From the NCBI GenBank assembly GCA_963971535.1, contig OZ020586.1, forward strand, positions 76,732,703-76,796,702: a stretch of 64,000 nt of DNA, read 5' to 3'. Of the stretch, positions 1 to 11,123 are shown one piece after another; position 1 is the first letter of the stretch; every line of letters begins with the position of its first letter. The stretch is from Notolepis coatsorum. Lineage: Eukaryota > Chordata > Actinopteri > Aulopiformes > Paralepididae. A model generated the notes under the pieces. That model saw only the letters and a program-made list of their open reading frames with translations. It had not been told where the DNA came from and searched no databases. A program made the translations under genes and the position numbers.

Positions 1-2808
1 TGTTCACCGTTGTGAAGCGGTGTTGACGTCTTGTTTTCTCTTTTCTCTTAAAAAGTGAGGAGAGGTTCAGAACGGCGGCCTGTCTGGGTGAGTGTTATGT
101 CATTGTTTACATGTTCATAGCTTACGGTTAGCCAGTCAGCTGTTAACTGCTGCGTTAGCCTGCTGGATCGCTGCATGGCCTGCTTAAGGCCTACTATTAG
201 CCGGTCAGCTGTTAGCTGCGGGGCTAGCATGTCGTGGTCGCTGGGTAAACGTTAGCTTGCTGCTAGGGCCATGGCTGGCGCGGGGTAGCTTAGCTTCTCG
301 CGCGCCGCCGGAGCTCGCTTCTGATCGCCGTTGGCTTGATGCTATTCTGTTGAACGTGCTTTGATTTTAACATGTTTTACACTCTTGACCGCGACGTCAT
401 CCTTGACAGGGGATGTTTCGTCGACCCTGCCCTGAGCCTGGACGGGGATTGCGTCAACAAAGAGGACTGTAGCGACTGGTTGGAGCGGCGACGCTGCCCG
501 GATCGAACAACACAGGTCGGCTGTGTTCTACGGTGTCTTGTGACTGCACTTCGCTGATCTGCGTTCCGGGTAGGTACGGGGTTGGCCAGACCTCATAACA
601 CGTCTTCTGGTTTTACTTTGCTAAATGTATTGTGAATAACGGTGTTTTTTCCCAAAACGTGTGTTGTTGCAATGCATTTGGGATACGTTGCGGGTTATGT
701 GTGAGCTGTTTTTGTCACTGGCAGTTAGCTTCTCCGTGCAGATCGTGATGTATTGATCTGGTTGTTGTGTGAGAAACATCATGGTGTTTATGTGTACCGT
801 GTACTCACTACTAAGGCAACTAACCTATGAAGCTATGCTTGGTGACAAGTGAGTAAAAGAATGTTCTTTCTCAGACTGTAATGACAATGAACAGTGTGTT
901 CACACATTAACAGGTTTTCCTGTTTTAACTGGCCGTATTGAGGGTAAAATAGGAGGATTGTGTTTTCCCCCCCGGTTCCCTGGGGACTTTATCGCCTCCT
1001 ATCAGACATGTTGTGCATTAATTGTGTCTTTTGTGTGGTAGGGATACGATGTAACTCTTAGCTTGATTGCTGAGGTTGTGCTAAATCTGCTGGAGAAACT
1101 TATTTCCTAAGGGGAAATTGGTTTGGTTGCTGTCATGTGTGCTTAGCAAGGCCTGTGGTCGATACTAATCAAGAATGATGTATTCTCTCATTGTGAAAAA
1201 AACGGCGTTCCTCTGTTGAGTGTTTTTGCCATTTTTTGTAGGTGATGATGGGTTGTGTGTGTCATGTGACCTACAACTGGGTTGTACTGGCCACAGAAGC
1301 ACATGTGTATGTTGGACCGGGGTTCTTAGAGCCCTCTCTATTCTGTGTTTTTCCTTAGTAAAAATCAGATAGCAGGTTAGCTCATGCGCTGTGTGGAGCT
1401 GTGAAACGCTTCATAGAGCTGACTATGACTGTGTCATATTCTCTTTTTGTCGTTACGTCGTATCATGGGTGTGGGGTCGTGAAGGGGTGAACTGGTAACC
1501 TTTCCTCTCCCCATTGTTCTGTCGGTCAGGGGTACACCCCCTGTCCTTCAAGGTTCCCGTCACGTGGCGGTTCGGCACGTTACGGGGGGGGAGGGGGGGG
1601 GGGGGGGGGAGGGAGTTCCTGGTCCCACGGCCTGGTATATTGGGCGTGTGCACCGCAGGAATTCCCCCACCATAGAGTACGTCACCGTGCGCGTCTCTGT
1701 TGGTAGGACTTCCGTGTGCTGTTCAGGTCCATGTGATGGATCTGTTTTCAGGGGGGGTGGTCAGGGCTCCTCCTCACCAAGCGCCTATTCAGGCCTTCTG
1801 TGAGTTCGGACTCCTTCTTCCATGTGAGGAAGCCTCCATCAGAGTACAGAGCCTTCCTCCTCAGATTGTCAAAGTGAGTGGACCCTCTAGAAGGGTCCTT
1901 TTCTATTGTATGTATATTCGATTCAATTCGTTTGTTGAGTGTGTATGGGTTCAGTGCCTCTTCCCCGGAGGCCCTAAAACCAGTTTTTTACATGGCTCAA
2001 GGTGCAATATATTCTTTTCAATCTGTACAGCTCGCGTGGGAAGTCTCTCTGGGGATCCCCGTCTCTTTCCTATGGGAGGGTGGTGGGATGTAAAAATGTG
2101 AACATTTTTTACCCCGGCTGTGTAGACTGGGATACATACTGTTGATGCTTCCTTCTTTCTATTCCAGAAGTGTTGGAGTTAGGGAGTGTCACACCCCTCT
2201 TGTCGTTCCCCTGGGCGCCTTGGGGATTCAATGACAGGTCTAAATAGCCTGTTCATTGATGGGGGTGTGTCCCGACGCACGTATAGTGCTAGCTCGCTGT
2301 AAACAGGCGATTGGCTGGCACGCCTTGGTTGCTTGTGGTTGGAACAGCGTTTTTATAAAGCAACTGAGATGGGGGTTTTTCCTCTTCCGACGACCACATC
2401 CCATGACCTGGGTGGGTTGTCGACGGATTCTCGTTCATGTCTGGGGGATGATGACGGGATGGATCTGAACATATGTAGTGGGGTCTCACGCCCTTGGGGT
2501 GGGCCACCAGGCGCGGTTCGTCCGAACGTCTGGGTGGCGCCTTCTTTTCATGTTAAGATCAACACGCATATCTGCCCTTCTCCTGGAGTAGGCATGTCGG
2601 CGTGGTTAGGGCACGGGACTGGTTCTGGTCACGCTGGTCCAGATCAGTTGAACCCGTTGTCCGCCGGGGATGCAGATCTGCTGTTCTGGTACCCTGAGGG
2701 ACTTGGGCTTTTTTCAGGGGGAAAAATGCCAGGTCGGTCTGGGTGTCACAGGGTTAAGCGCTATGGAGACCCTGGTTGGGTATGTTTTTACTCAGCACTG
2801 TCGTCATG
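1..2808. other. GC-rich left flank without a recognised gene
   Basis: I see no gene I can support here. Bases about 230-560 are CpG-rich and resemble a vertebrate promoter or 5'-UTR exon, with a donor-like AG|GTACGG near 570, but no coding exon can be followed from it. Bases about 1450-2800 are GC-rich with several short open frames on both strands; none shows a recognisable domain and they overlap each other. A bordering 5S-like sequence starts at 2809. Confidence 0.5.
1584..1609 (+). repeat. poly-G tract, quadruplex candidate
   Basis: A run of 26 bases is all G except for one A near its start, followed by AGGGAG. On the plus strand it could fold as a G-quadruplex; the C-rich complement could form an i-motif. 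It also creates low-complexity open frames on both strands that should not be taken as genes. Confidence 0.7.
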
Positions 2809-2927
2809 GCTTACAGCCATGCCATTCTGTACGCGCTCGATCTCGTCGGATCTCGGCCGCTACACAGGTTGGTCCTGGTTAGTACTTGGTTGGGAGACCG
2901 CCGGGGAATACCAGGTACGGTGTGCTT
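2809..2927 (+). pseudogene. degenerate 5S rRNA-like sequence
   Basis: About 119 nt align along the full length of vertebrate 5S rRNA. Recognisable blocks are the GCTTAC start, CTCGATCTCGTCGGATCTCGG, TAGTACTTGG, GGGAGACCGCC and GGAATACCAGGT near the 3' end. Many substitutions lie in the internal promoter region (for example CGCTACACAGGT where AAGCTAAGCAGG is expected), so polymerase III transcription is doubtful. It is either a decayed 5S gene or a 5S-derived SINE head; no SINE tail was recognised after it. Confidence 0.75.
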
Positions 2928-3586
2928 AGGGGCTGGTTCTCCATTATTTTTCGCTCCTCTCTCACGCATGGCGAAGAGGGGCCTGTGGGGGTGGTTTTTT
3001 GACCTCCTCTGGTGACCCTGTGCTTCCCGTACCGCCAGGCCCGGTCCGAAGTGATGTTTGCGACCCGTAGGCCTGGGTTAACCCTTTTTGGAAACTGAAA
3101 CACTTGTACTGCGGTATAGCCGGTGTATGCCCGCAGGTGTGTTTTGGAGTTTTTTCTTGAGGGGTTATAGGAACAACCACCGCATTGGGTAACACCGAGG
3201 TGGTTGATTCCCTGGTGTGTTGGAGCAGTGTCAACTCCCGGGTTCACCGTTTGAGGGTGCCCCTGCACGCTCATGACGTCTGCCAATCGTGTCAGCCTTC
3301 TCTGCCTCGACCCCTCTGGGTGGGGGTTTTTAAATGGAGGCTTGGTCATGCAACACCGCCAGCTTACGCTCCTTCCGCCGGGGCGGCTGTGTTCAGCTGT
3401 CCCCTCTGGCGCCTGTCTCGTCCGCAGTCTCCAGGCTAGGGTTAACAGCCTGTTGCCTGGTTTTTCCCCGGTGCGCTGCCTGCTTCCGTTGGTTAACCTT
3501 TTTGTGTGCTTACGGCCATGCTGACTGCCTGTTCTGCAGGGTCAGTGTGCCAGGCGGTGTACTATTGGGGGGACGGGGCCCGCTCG
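2928..3586. other. spacer between the two 5S-like sequences
   Basis: GC-rich sequence with no recognised gene. The two 5S-like copies are 778 bp apart start to start, but their flanks do not resemble each other, so this is not an obvious 5S rDNA repeat unit. A 12-nt match to the 5S start (GCTTACGGCCAT) recurs at 3508-3519, about 80 bp before the second copy, without further 5S homology. Confidence 0.5.
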
Positions 3587-3704
3587 GCTTACGGCCATAC
3601 CAACCTGAACACGCCCGATCTCGTCCGATCTCGGAAGCTAAGCAGGTTCTGGCCTGGTTAGTACTTGGATGGGGTTCCGCCTGGGAATACCAGGTGCAGT
3701 AACT
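3587..3704 (+). rRNA. 5S rRNA-like gene or recent pseudogene
   Basis: About 118 nt match the vertebrate 5S consensus closely: GCTTACGGCCATACCA at the start, CGCCCGATCTCGTCCGATCT, AAGCTAAGCAGG (box A), TAGTACTTGGATGGG, and CCTGGGAATACCAGGTGC near the 3' end. Departures from consensus fall in the box A-proximal GGGTCGGGCC (read here as GGTTCTGGCC) and in GGGAGACCGCC (GGGGTTCCGCC), which touches box C. The canonical TGTAAGCTT end is altered and no clear run of T follows. I judge it more likely a pseudogene than an active gene, though it is far less decayed than the copy at 2809. Confidence 0.65.
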
Positions 3705-4079
3705 GAGGGGCCTTTGTCCGAATACGCTGGCGATGTGGGGGGCGGGGCACTACGTGCCCACCTGGTGGGGTCTTGATGCTGGCATCATGGACTTCTCCGG
3801 GCCCCCATTCCAGGGAGTCCAGTCCTTTTGGTGGGTCTGGGTCTTCCTTCGCGCTCCGCTGCTACGGCCTTGCCACGGGGTTGGGTTTGCCCTTGGCCCC
3901 GTGATTCTGGGGGCAGTAACGAGGTTGTTCCTCCGTTCGTTCCCGGGTGGCATGCGGGTTGTGCGTGTGTGTAGTCGTGGGGTCAAGCCACGGTCTGCTC
4001 ACCCTGTGCGTTAAGTTGCTTGAGTGCCTCTTCGCACGGTCGGGTCCGTCGCCTTCCCGTGAAGCCTCTAATAGGGGGG
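3705..4079. other. GC-rich spacer, nothing recognised
   Basis: Non-repetitive GC-rich sequence between the second 5S-like element and the solo LTR. Short open frames exist but have no recognisable features. Confidence 0.5.
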
Positions 4080-4083
4080 ATAC
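4080..4083. repeat. target-site duplication ATAC, left copy of solo LTR
   Basis: ATAC directly before the LTR terminus TGTTG; repeated exactly at 4832-4835 after CAACA. It shows that this ERV family makes 4-bp duplications. Confidence 0.85.
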
Positions 4084-4831
4084 TGTTGTGGAAAGGTTGT
4101 TTGACACAGCAGGAGACGATATTTCCAATTGTAACAAATAGGTAATTTATTTAAGAAAAGAAGTTCGTTAACAGCAAGAGCTATGGGTCAAAGATGATCG
4201 CCACAGCTTGAACAAAAAAACACTCTGTCCTGGAACCCTTTGCCTGTCCCTAAATCCCCTCTCAGTCCTGCCCCCATGACAGATATGATGACGTGTCACA
4301 TCATGTCAGATCTGACATGACGTACATTAAGATGATACGTAGATTTAACATTGGAGAGAGAGAGAACATGAGGAGAGATAAGCAAGATATGATATCCACA
4401 CACGATATGATGTAAAACATTAAGAACATGAAGAGAGAGTGAGATATGTGTGTTTGTGTGTGTGTGTGTGTATGTGTGTGTGTGTCTGTGTGTGTGTGCG
4501 TCTGTGTACAGACGTGCGTGTATTGTATGTGTGTATTGTGACACAGGGAATGTGTGTGTGTGTCGGTGTGTATGTCTGTGCGACTGTGTGTGTCTGTGTG
4601 TGTGTGCTGTGTCTGTGTGTGTGCTGTGTATGTGTGTAAGAGAGAAAAGACACAAGATTAGAACACAGATATGATGTACTGAAATGTCCATCCACTACCT
4701 TGAGGCTGTTTTAAGAACATCAGCCAGACTGTCGCCCTAGTGTCTTTGAGCCCTGCTAGTTGACCTATATTAAACTAGTCAAGACTAACCCCTTTCCTAC
4801 CTCCACCCTCGTATACACATTTTCCCCAACA
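4084..4831 (-). mobile_element. solo LTR, same family as the provirus at 51093
   Basis: This 748-bp segment is the reverse complement of the proviral LTR. On the minus strand it starts TGTTGGGGAAAATGTG and ends CCACAACA, the same termini as the provirus. The middle contains the same CA/TG-rich block, the 18-bp palindrome CATGTCAGATCTGACATG and the AATAAA (here TTTATT). It is flanked by a perfect 4-bp duplication ATAC (4080-4083 and 4832-4835), so it is a complete insertion reduced to one LTR by LTR-LTR recombination. It differs from the proviral LTRs at many positions and is therefore older. Confidence 0.9.
4441..4640. repeat. TG/CA microsatellite inside the solo LTR
   Basis: Interrupted TG repeats over about 200 bp. 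The proviral LTRs carry the matching CA tract at the same relative place, so the microsatellite belongs to the LTR U3 region rather than having arisen after insertion. Confidence 0.9.
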
Positions 4832-4982
4832 ATACCCTCCATTAGGGGGGGTCGGGGGGGCTCGGCCCTCCCTGTTCTGATGGTTTTGGGGGGCTGTCAG
4901 CGGGGTGTATTTGTCAGCCAAGTGGCTCCGCTTGGCCTCCCTTGTGCAGTAGTGATGCCAAGCTAAGCCACTAACGATACAG

Positions 4983-5277
4983 AACGTTAGGTTATGACTA
5001 TAACCAAGTTCTGTTAGTTAGGGGCGATGCTTGGCATCAGACGGCCGCTGCAGCCCTTGTCCTCACCTTGTGGTGAAAGCTTGGGAAGGAGGAGAGCAGG
5101 TGACCACACACCTGCTTATGAAGGTAAGCTGATGAGGGGTGTGGTCAGACTAATACTGGTATTAGAGGTACATTTGTGGTTTATTCAGTACGCGTGCACG
5201 TACGCGAGATAGTGCAGTAGTGATGCCAAGCATCGCCCCTAACTAACAGAACTTGGTTATAGTCATAACCTAACGTT
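4983..5277. repeat. 57-bp perfect inverted repeat (MITE-like) at the array edge
   Basis: Bases 4983-5039 and 5221-5277 are exact reverse complements over 57 bp, separated by 181 bp. A 20-bp direct repeat (GTGCAGTAGTGATGCCAAGC) also begins at about 4946 and 5212. The right arm ends within three bases of the first base shared with all array units (5275). The form suggests a small palindromic DNA element or MITE. No transposase is present. Confidence 0.8.
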
Positions 5278-7674
5278 ATCTTTAATCAAAGTGTGTAATG
5301 TTAATCCACAACAGCGACTTTTGGTATATGACATATCAATAGAAATACATTTACAAAAATACAAATGAAATACATTTCAAATTAATTCCACAATTCTTTG
5401 CGATAGACTTATATCAATACACAAACAAATTTAAATTGATGACATTAGATCGGATGTAGCTAATCTAAATAGTGTGCATCATTTTCAAAACTATATACTG
5501 TATTTTGAGAGTAAATCAAGCATAATAAACATTCATGTTCTAATGAAGCCTGAGAAACCAAGTTTGCACTTCACCGCATAGGTCCTTGTGAATCGCTAAT
5601 GTCTATTTTGTAGTTGTAAACAGTGATCCCCTCATTAAAGTGGCCAATATCTGAAGAGGGCAGTGATGGATGAAGTGTGATTGTTATTATTTAATAAGTA
5701 TATAGGGTATACAATGGAAGGAATTTGTATTTATTTAGTCTAAGATAGTGATCCATAATCAGAAAATGTCCATATTATTTCAGCTGCTTCTGTTCTAAAT
5801 ACACAGATCGCTATAGTCTTGGACCGTTATTCATATTCCAATGGTCCCCCTTTATCACTTCCATTGTCCTGTTTAAAGATAGAAAATAAAATTTAAATAA
5901 ACAAATGAACATGACTGAGACCCAGTCTGGTACACATTAATAAACACAACATTATGATGGTGCTAATCTTTGCTAATATACTTAGTTTAATATAGTGGGA
6001 AAATACAGGCTCCTAAACATGCTTGTTCAAATCAAACACATCCCTGAATGCTTACACTGTAAAAAATTAATGTTTTTTTCACTGGAAATTAACTGTATTA
6101 TTTTACAGATTACTTTTGTTTTTCTACTTAAATGTAAATGCCATAAAAATACAGTAAATTACCTTTTATCAAAAGGCTCCTAAACATGCTTGTTCAAATC
6201 AAACACATCCCTGAATGCCTACAGTTATTATTTTTTTCATATATTGCTTCAAAATCAATAAGTTGGAAGTTGTATTTGTTGAGACACAGTTTACAAACAT
6301 CTTCCTTTCGTATATACTGTATATATTATGATGCACAATCCATTCCTCGGATTGTAATGATTGCAATCCTATACACTGTGAAAAAGAAGTCTGTACAAAA
6401 AAACTGTAAATGTCTGGCAGCAACGGTTGTCAAATACTTACTGTTAAATTACAGTAAAATCTAATACATTTACAGATTACAATATTTTGATAATGGTTAA
6501 TATTTTGATAAAAGGTAATTTACTGTATTTGTATGGTATTTACATACTTAAAGTAGAAAAACAAAAGTAATCTCTAAAATAATACAGTGAAATTCCATTT
6601 TTTTAATTTGATTTCTTTTTACAGATTTTTTTACCTGAAACACTGGAGAATAACTGCTTCATTTTACTTAGTTTCTTCGGTAGTAATGATATACTGTTGT
6701 ATTACATTACATCATATATTTATGAATGATGTTGACAGATGGATGGCTGTATTACTGAGAATGTAATGAAAGCATAACTCGAAGTGCTTTACAATGAAAT
6801 AACTGCATATCTTTTTTCAGTATGGGAGAAAAAGTCTAATAATGCTTTTTACAAAATTATGCACATCATTCCTGATGAGACTGCTCAATTTGAGGTATTA
6901 CCAGTGACTGTGGTGCAAAAACTCTGGAGTTTGGGAAGGACAGACGGATGATAGTCGCAGCAAAAAATAGACATGTTGGCTAAACCAATTGAATTTGAAG
7001 AGTTGTTTCTGCCTCTATTGCATTATATTGCAAGGGAGTTTAATGGCATTATCGCATTCTGCAAAAACAAGTAGCCTATCAGAGGATATGGATGAGGTCA
7101 AGCTATGATTCCAAACATTCCAATGTTATAGTCCCGTGAAATACCGTCCTTGCCGAACTCAATGCCATAGATTCATCATTCAGCCCATTTTACCAGAGGC
7201 AATGATGTTTAGATCAAGGTGAAAATCATTGGAATGTGGGCACGGCCTGTACAGCAATACTCTAGTTTTAAATGCAAATGTTTAATTCACACCTGCCCTC
7301 ATGTTAACTAAATGTAGCCCCAATAGCTTCATCATTCAACACATTTGATCTGAGACAATGAAGTTTAGATGGGGTGAAAATCACTGGAATGTGGGCCAAA
7401 CCATAGTAACACACAGATTTTGGTTCAACTGATATCAGGCTAAGGTTCACTCAAACTAGATTTTTATCTCAAATGTGATATCCCCAATGCATATAATTTA
7501 ACATTGAAACATTTTCTTATTTGAATTTGAAATATTGTGTAACGTTACCGTTATCTAATTAGTAACTGGCAACTGCAGATGTCTGCCCCATGTCTATACC
7601 CCACAATGCAAAGTGTCTAACGCTATAGCTTAATTGTAGATTCTAAACATAATGAGGTAACGCAGCTACCAAAT
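5275..7674. repeat. array unit U0, truncated and gene-less
   Basis: The first 680 bp match the start of the other units up to about 5950. The sequence then jumps to the part that follows the gene in the long unit (matching 11345 onward), so about 3 kb, including TATA box, gene and inverted repeat, is missing. Short AACAACAT/ACAACAT homology sits at the junction. It shares a 7-bp insertion (near 6309) with U2 but not with U1, U3 or U4. Confidence 0.9.
6053..6624. repeat. palindromic MITE-like element, U0 copy
   Basis: The left arm (6053-6174, starting TACACTGTAAAAAATTAATG) and right arm (about 6503-6624) are imperfect reverse complements over about 122 bp. The CACTGTAAAAA terminus is typical of non-autonomous DNA elements in fish. 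The left arm is bracketed by a direct repeat of about 46 bp starting CTCCTAAACATGCTTG (near 6009 and 6177), as if it had been inserted with a duplication of that segment. No coding capacity. Confidence 0.65.
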
Positions 7675-8520
7675 GTTATCTTTAATCAAAGTGTGTAATG
7701 TTAATCCACAACAGCGACTTTTGGTATATGACATATCAATAGAAATACATTTACAAAAATACAAATGAAATACATTTCAAATTAATTCCACAATTCGTTG
7801 CGATAGACTTATATCAATACACAAACAAATTTAAATTGATGACATTAGATCGGGTGTAGCTAATCTAAATAGTGTGCATCATTTTCAAAACTATATACTG
7901 TATTTTGAGAGTAAATCAAGCATAATAAACATTCATGTTCTAATGAAGCCTGAGAAACCAAGTTTGCACTTCACCGCATAGGTCCTTGTGAATCGCTAAT
8001 GTCTATTTTGTAGTTGTAAACAGTGATCCCCTCATTAAAGTGGCCAATATCTGAAGAGGGCAGTGATGGATGAAGTGTGATTGTTATTTAATGTACTTAA
8101 TAAGTATATAGGGTATACAATGGAAGGAATTTGTATTTCTTTAGTCTAAGATAGTGATCCATAATCAGAAAATGTCCATATTATTTCAGCTGCTTCTGTT
8201 CTAAATACACAGATCGCTATAGTCTTGGACCGTTATTCATATTCCAATGGTCCCCCTTTATCACTTCCATTGTCCTGTTTAAAGATAGAAAATAAAATTT
8301 AAATAAACAAATGAACATGACTGAGACCCAGTCTGGTACACATTAATAAACACATGAACAACATACTTCATGCATTTTCCTCTGGAGGGACTGAATACAG
8401 TATATTTCTTACTGCTAATCTGCGATTTTAGGCAATATAGTGTTGCTATAGAAACATGTTTAAGAAATCCAAAATCTCCCATGCTAACAAACTATTGTAT
8501 GCAGCTCTACAGACTAGTGA

Positions 8521-8527
8521 TATATAA
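8521..8527 (+). promoter_or_regulatory. TATA-like box of the plus-strand gene lineage, U1
   Basis: GATATATAAGG lies 430 bp upstream of the plus-strand ATG in every unit that has that exon. In long units it can drive only the truncated exon at 8951. No transcript evidence; the long distance to the ATG would need a long or spliced 5' UTR. Confidence 0.35.
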
Positions 8528-8950
8528 GGAGCAACAGGGAGGCAGGCCATGACATGTTTTCAGGATTCATTCATTCATTCAAGTTGAATTTCACACATTC
8601 AAAAAAGGTTTGGTTTGAGCAAGTCTATATAGGAAAACAATTTACACGATAATAAAACTATAATATATTAAACCCAAGAGTATGGTAAGAGAGAGCTAAA
8701 AGTACAATCACCATCCATTGGTCCAGATAGGTTTGTTGGAAGTGGGCTGTTATGACGGCCATTGACCCCACCTCATCCAGATGAAAAGGCCCTCATCAAC
8801 CTGGAATGCACACCTTGTAATGTTCTATTGTTCTGGCAGGACTTATATCCAGAAGTCTGGGACTCCATCACTCCAGGTCCACAGCTCCACTGAGTGAGGT
8901 TCTGATACCACTGTGTGTGACTTGACTCTACAACCAACAAGAAGCAGAAC

Positions 8951-9055
8951 ATGGCTGAGAACTTTGGAGCTCCCCTGCCTCTCCATGTGACACCCAACAG
9001 CACACAGAAAAAGATGTTTGACAATTGTGCAGTATTGTGCAAAAAGTATGAATAA
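8951..9055 (+). pseudogene. truncated forkhead exon 1 (34 codons), U1
   Basis: The ATG and the next 25 codons match exon 1 of the plus-strand gene in short units (MAENFGAPLPLHVTPN onward), with E24 changed to D. Homology stops after AATTGT at about 9029, and the frame then runs eight codons into unrelated sequence to a TAA. It has no splice donor, no exon 2 and no forkhead domain, so it cannot make the protein. It is the left arm of the inverted repeat. Confidence 0.85.
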
Positions 9056-10050
9056 TCACGAAAAACTAACTATTAAAATAGTTTTACAGAATTACTTAAT
9101 TGATTTAATAACATATTGTAAAATATTATTATCCTGTATAAGTATAATACATGTGTATCAGGCTCAGTAATGTACCTTCCATACACCATTGACCTCTCAC
9201 CTCAAGATATATGAATGAAAACAGGCTCAATTGAACCACTCCACAGCTGATTTATGGTAGTGTGTTGCCATTTTGGGCCAATACCATGCTGTTTTAGGCA
9301 TGCGGTACAAATGTGTTGTCACAAATATATATTAGCCTATTCCATGGATTAGGTGTGGCTTTAAAGTTGAGACTTTTTTGGAATCCGGTGATGAAGCTTC
9401 CCACTTGGCAGGCCAAAAACATCTGATTGGTTATTGATGCATGCAGCTGTTGTTTTGGTCAATCAGATTTGAATCTGATAATAAATGAGTTATGGCTATT
9501 ATGCCTTAATCTGGTAAATGTAATGTTGCTTTGTGGTGGAATTTCCCTTTACAAATGGAATTACAGACACAGAATGTTCTCAATGTAAGATTGTGAACCA
9601 CTAAAATTAACATTAAATTAACAAATAGTAGTGTGTAACAGGCTGTTGGGATTTGTTGCGTGTGTCTTCATTAGTGGAATTAATTTATTAACAATTGACA
9701 GAAAGGAATACATAAATATATAAATAATTTAAATGTCATTATAGAATTGAAAATGTTTCGTTTTCTCATGTATATATATTGAATCTCAATCACAAGGTGA
9801 CATTGAATTTTTTTATACCACATATGATGTTGGTGGCCGACAGCAGGGTTCATCCCCGGAACATTTAGGGCCAGAAGACCAAATTCCACAACATAATCTA
9901 GTATTATTAATCAGAGTATTATTATATATTATATTTGGTCTACATTGAGTTTACCTATTGAGAGTGAACAACTAGTTAACTATTAACAAGGTATAATACA
10001 ATACAAATACAAAATAATATATGATAGCAAAACATAGTTTGGTTTAATAT

Positions 10051-10056
10051 TTTATT
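10051..10056 (-). promoter_or_regulatory. polyadenylation signal AATAAA, U1 minus gene
   Basis: TTTATT on the plus strand reads AATAAA on the minus strand, about 120 nt beyond the stop codon of the minus-strand forkhead gene, a normal 3'-UTR distance. Confidence 0.6.
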
Positions 10057-10177
10057 GAAAAAAATATCTTCGCAAGAAGGCAAGTATATATATAACATAT
10101 TTACAGATTATGACATAACACAGGGACATTTGAGACAGAATAATCGTCCTGGGTTGGAAAGGAGCAATTCTGGGTCT

Positions 10178-11123
10178 TCAGATCACATAGATCAGGAATG
10201 AGGGATTAGCACACATACGAATCCTCTTGACTGGCCTGTTTCCAGAACCACTGAGTACATGGTCCACACTGCCCCCTGCTGGGTAGAACTGGTCACTTCT
10301 ACCTGCAGGTTGAAGAATGTGAATCTCCACAGGTGGAGCGTCCCAGCTGAACTTTCTCTTTGTTCCAACTCCTTTCTCTGAGCACCATGGCTGCTGTTCT
10401 ACTCTGACTGGCAGGCTGGAAATACCCAGAGGAGATGGTTTGGAACCCAGGCCAGAGGGACTGTCTTTCTTCAGGAGCGATTCGATGGAGAAAGGACTGC
10501 TGAACTTCACCTCACATTTAATCTGAACATCCAAAATGGAGACCAACTCGGGGAACCAGTCCATAACTCCCTTGAAGTGACGGCGCACCATCTTCTCTGT
10601 GATTTGACTGTGGTCAAGCTTCCAGTAGTTTTTAATATTGTTTGGTTTACCTGGATTTGATGGAATCTGGAAAGAATTGAACACGTTATAATTCAACTAG
10701 GCCTCAGAGACAATGTTGGTTCAACTAAACTGTAGTTATCACGATCAATGAGATATAAATATGTTTTTAAATTTACCTTGACAAAACATTTGTTGGTTGA
10801 CAAGCAGACTCTAATGTTGGTCTCAATGCTTCTTCCTTTTCCTGACATCAATGCTGCCAATTGGTCCATTATCTGTAGAAAAGTGAAAGAGAATTAGGTA
10901 TTTGGACATTATGAGGACAGTATGCTATCATATCACAACATGTTTAATAGTTTAAAGGTTTATAGCTGGTTCTTACCTCAAAGAAGGTGAGCATATTGTC
11001 TGGACAGTCTTGGAGGACAAAGGCAATCATTGCCAGGTAGGTGCTACAATTCTCAAACATCATTTTCCGGGTGCTGTTGGATGTCACATGGAGAGGCAGG
11101 GGAGCTCCAAAGTTCTCAGCCAT
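10178..11123 (-). CDS. FoxH1-like forkhead protein, minus class, copy U1
   Basis: Three exons: 11123-10977 (49 codons), 10872-10777 (32 codons) and 10666-10178 (162 codons plus stop), all phase 0 with GT donors and CAG acceptors; 243 aa. The protein looks like a divergent winged-helix transcription factor. Helix 1 is YLAMIAFVLQD (residues 29-39), helix 3 is TNIRVCLSTNKCFVK (67-81), followed by the wing NYWKLD (94-99). An eh1-like motif FSIESLL (140-146), expected to bind Groucho/TLE, and basic stretches TKRKF (183-187) and KRIR suggest a nuclear repressor. FoxH1 is the closest family by eye (YLAMIA helix 1, CFVK, eh1-like motif), but the recognition helix has V71-C72 where His-Asn is usual. 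This copy has D52; the other three have E52. Compared with the plus class it lacks about 22 residues after the forkhead domain and ends earlier. Confidence 0.7.

Noticed and set aside
372-557. 61-codon frame near the left end
   Set aside because: No recognisable domain, and the region looks like a CpG-rich 5' UTR or promoter; too short to support as a gene.
3508-3530. Third 5S-like fragment
   Set aside because: Only 12 exact bases match the 5S start; may be chance.
1700-4014. Several overlapping frames of 70-198 codons on both strands
   Set aside because: GC-rich DNA gives long chance frames; they overlap each other, the poly-G tract and the 5S-like sequences.
4296-4695. Open frames rich in Cys-Val or Thr-His in the LTRs (also near 51145-51571 and 58522-58946)
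   Set aside because: They are translations of TG/CA microsatellites in LTR U3; no real protein features.
8279-8552. 67- and 60-codon frames repeated in every unit
   Set aside because: They overlap on opposite strands in AT-rich spacer, have no motifs, and recur only because the unit does. The plus-strand frame in U12 changes frame through a deletion without any sign of constraint.
9056-10050. Possible further gene in the loop of the long units
   Set aside because: Frames are short; only a small hairpin (ATCTGATTG/CAATCAGAT near 9421-9470) and AT-rich sequence are seen.
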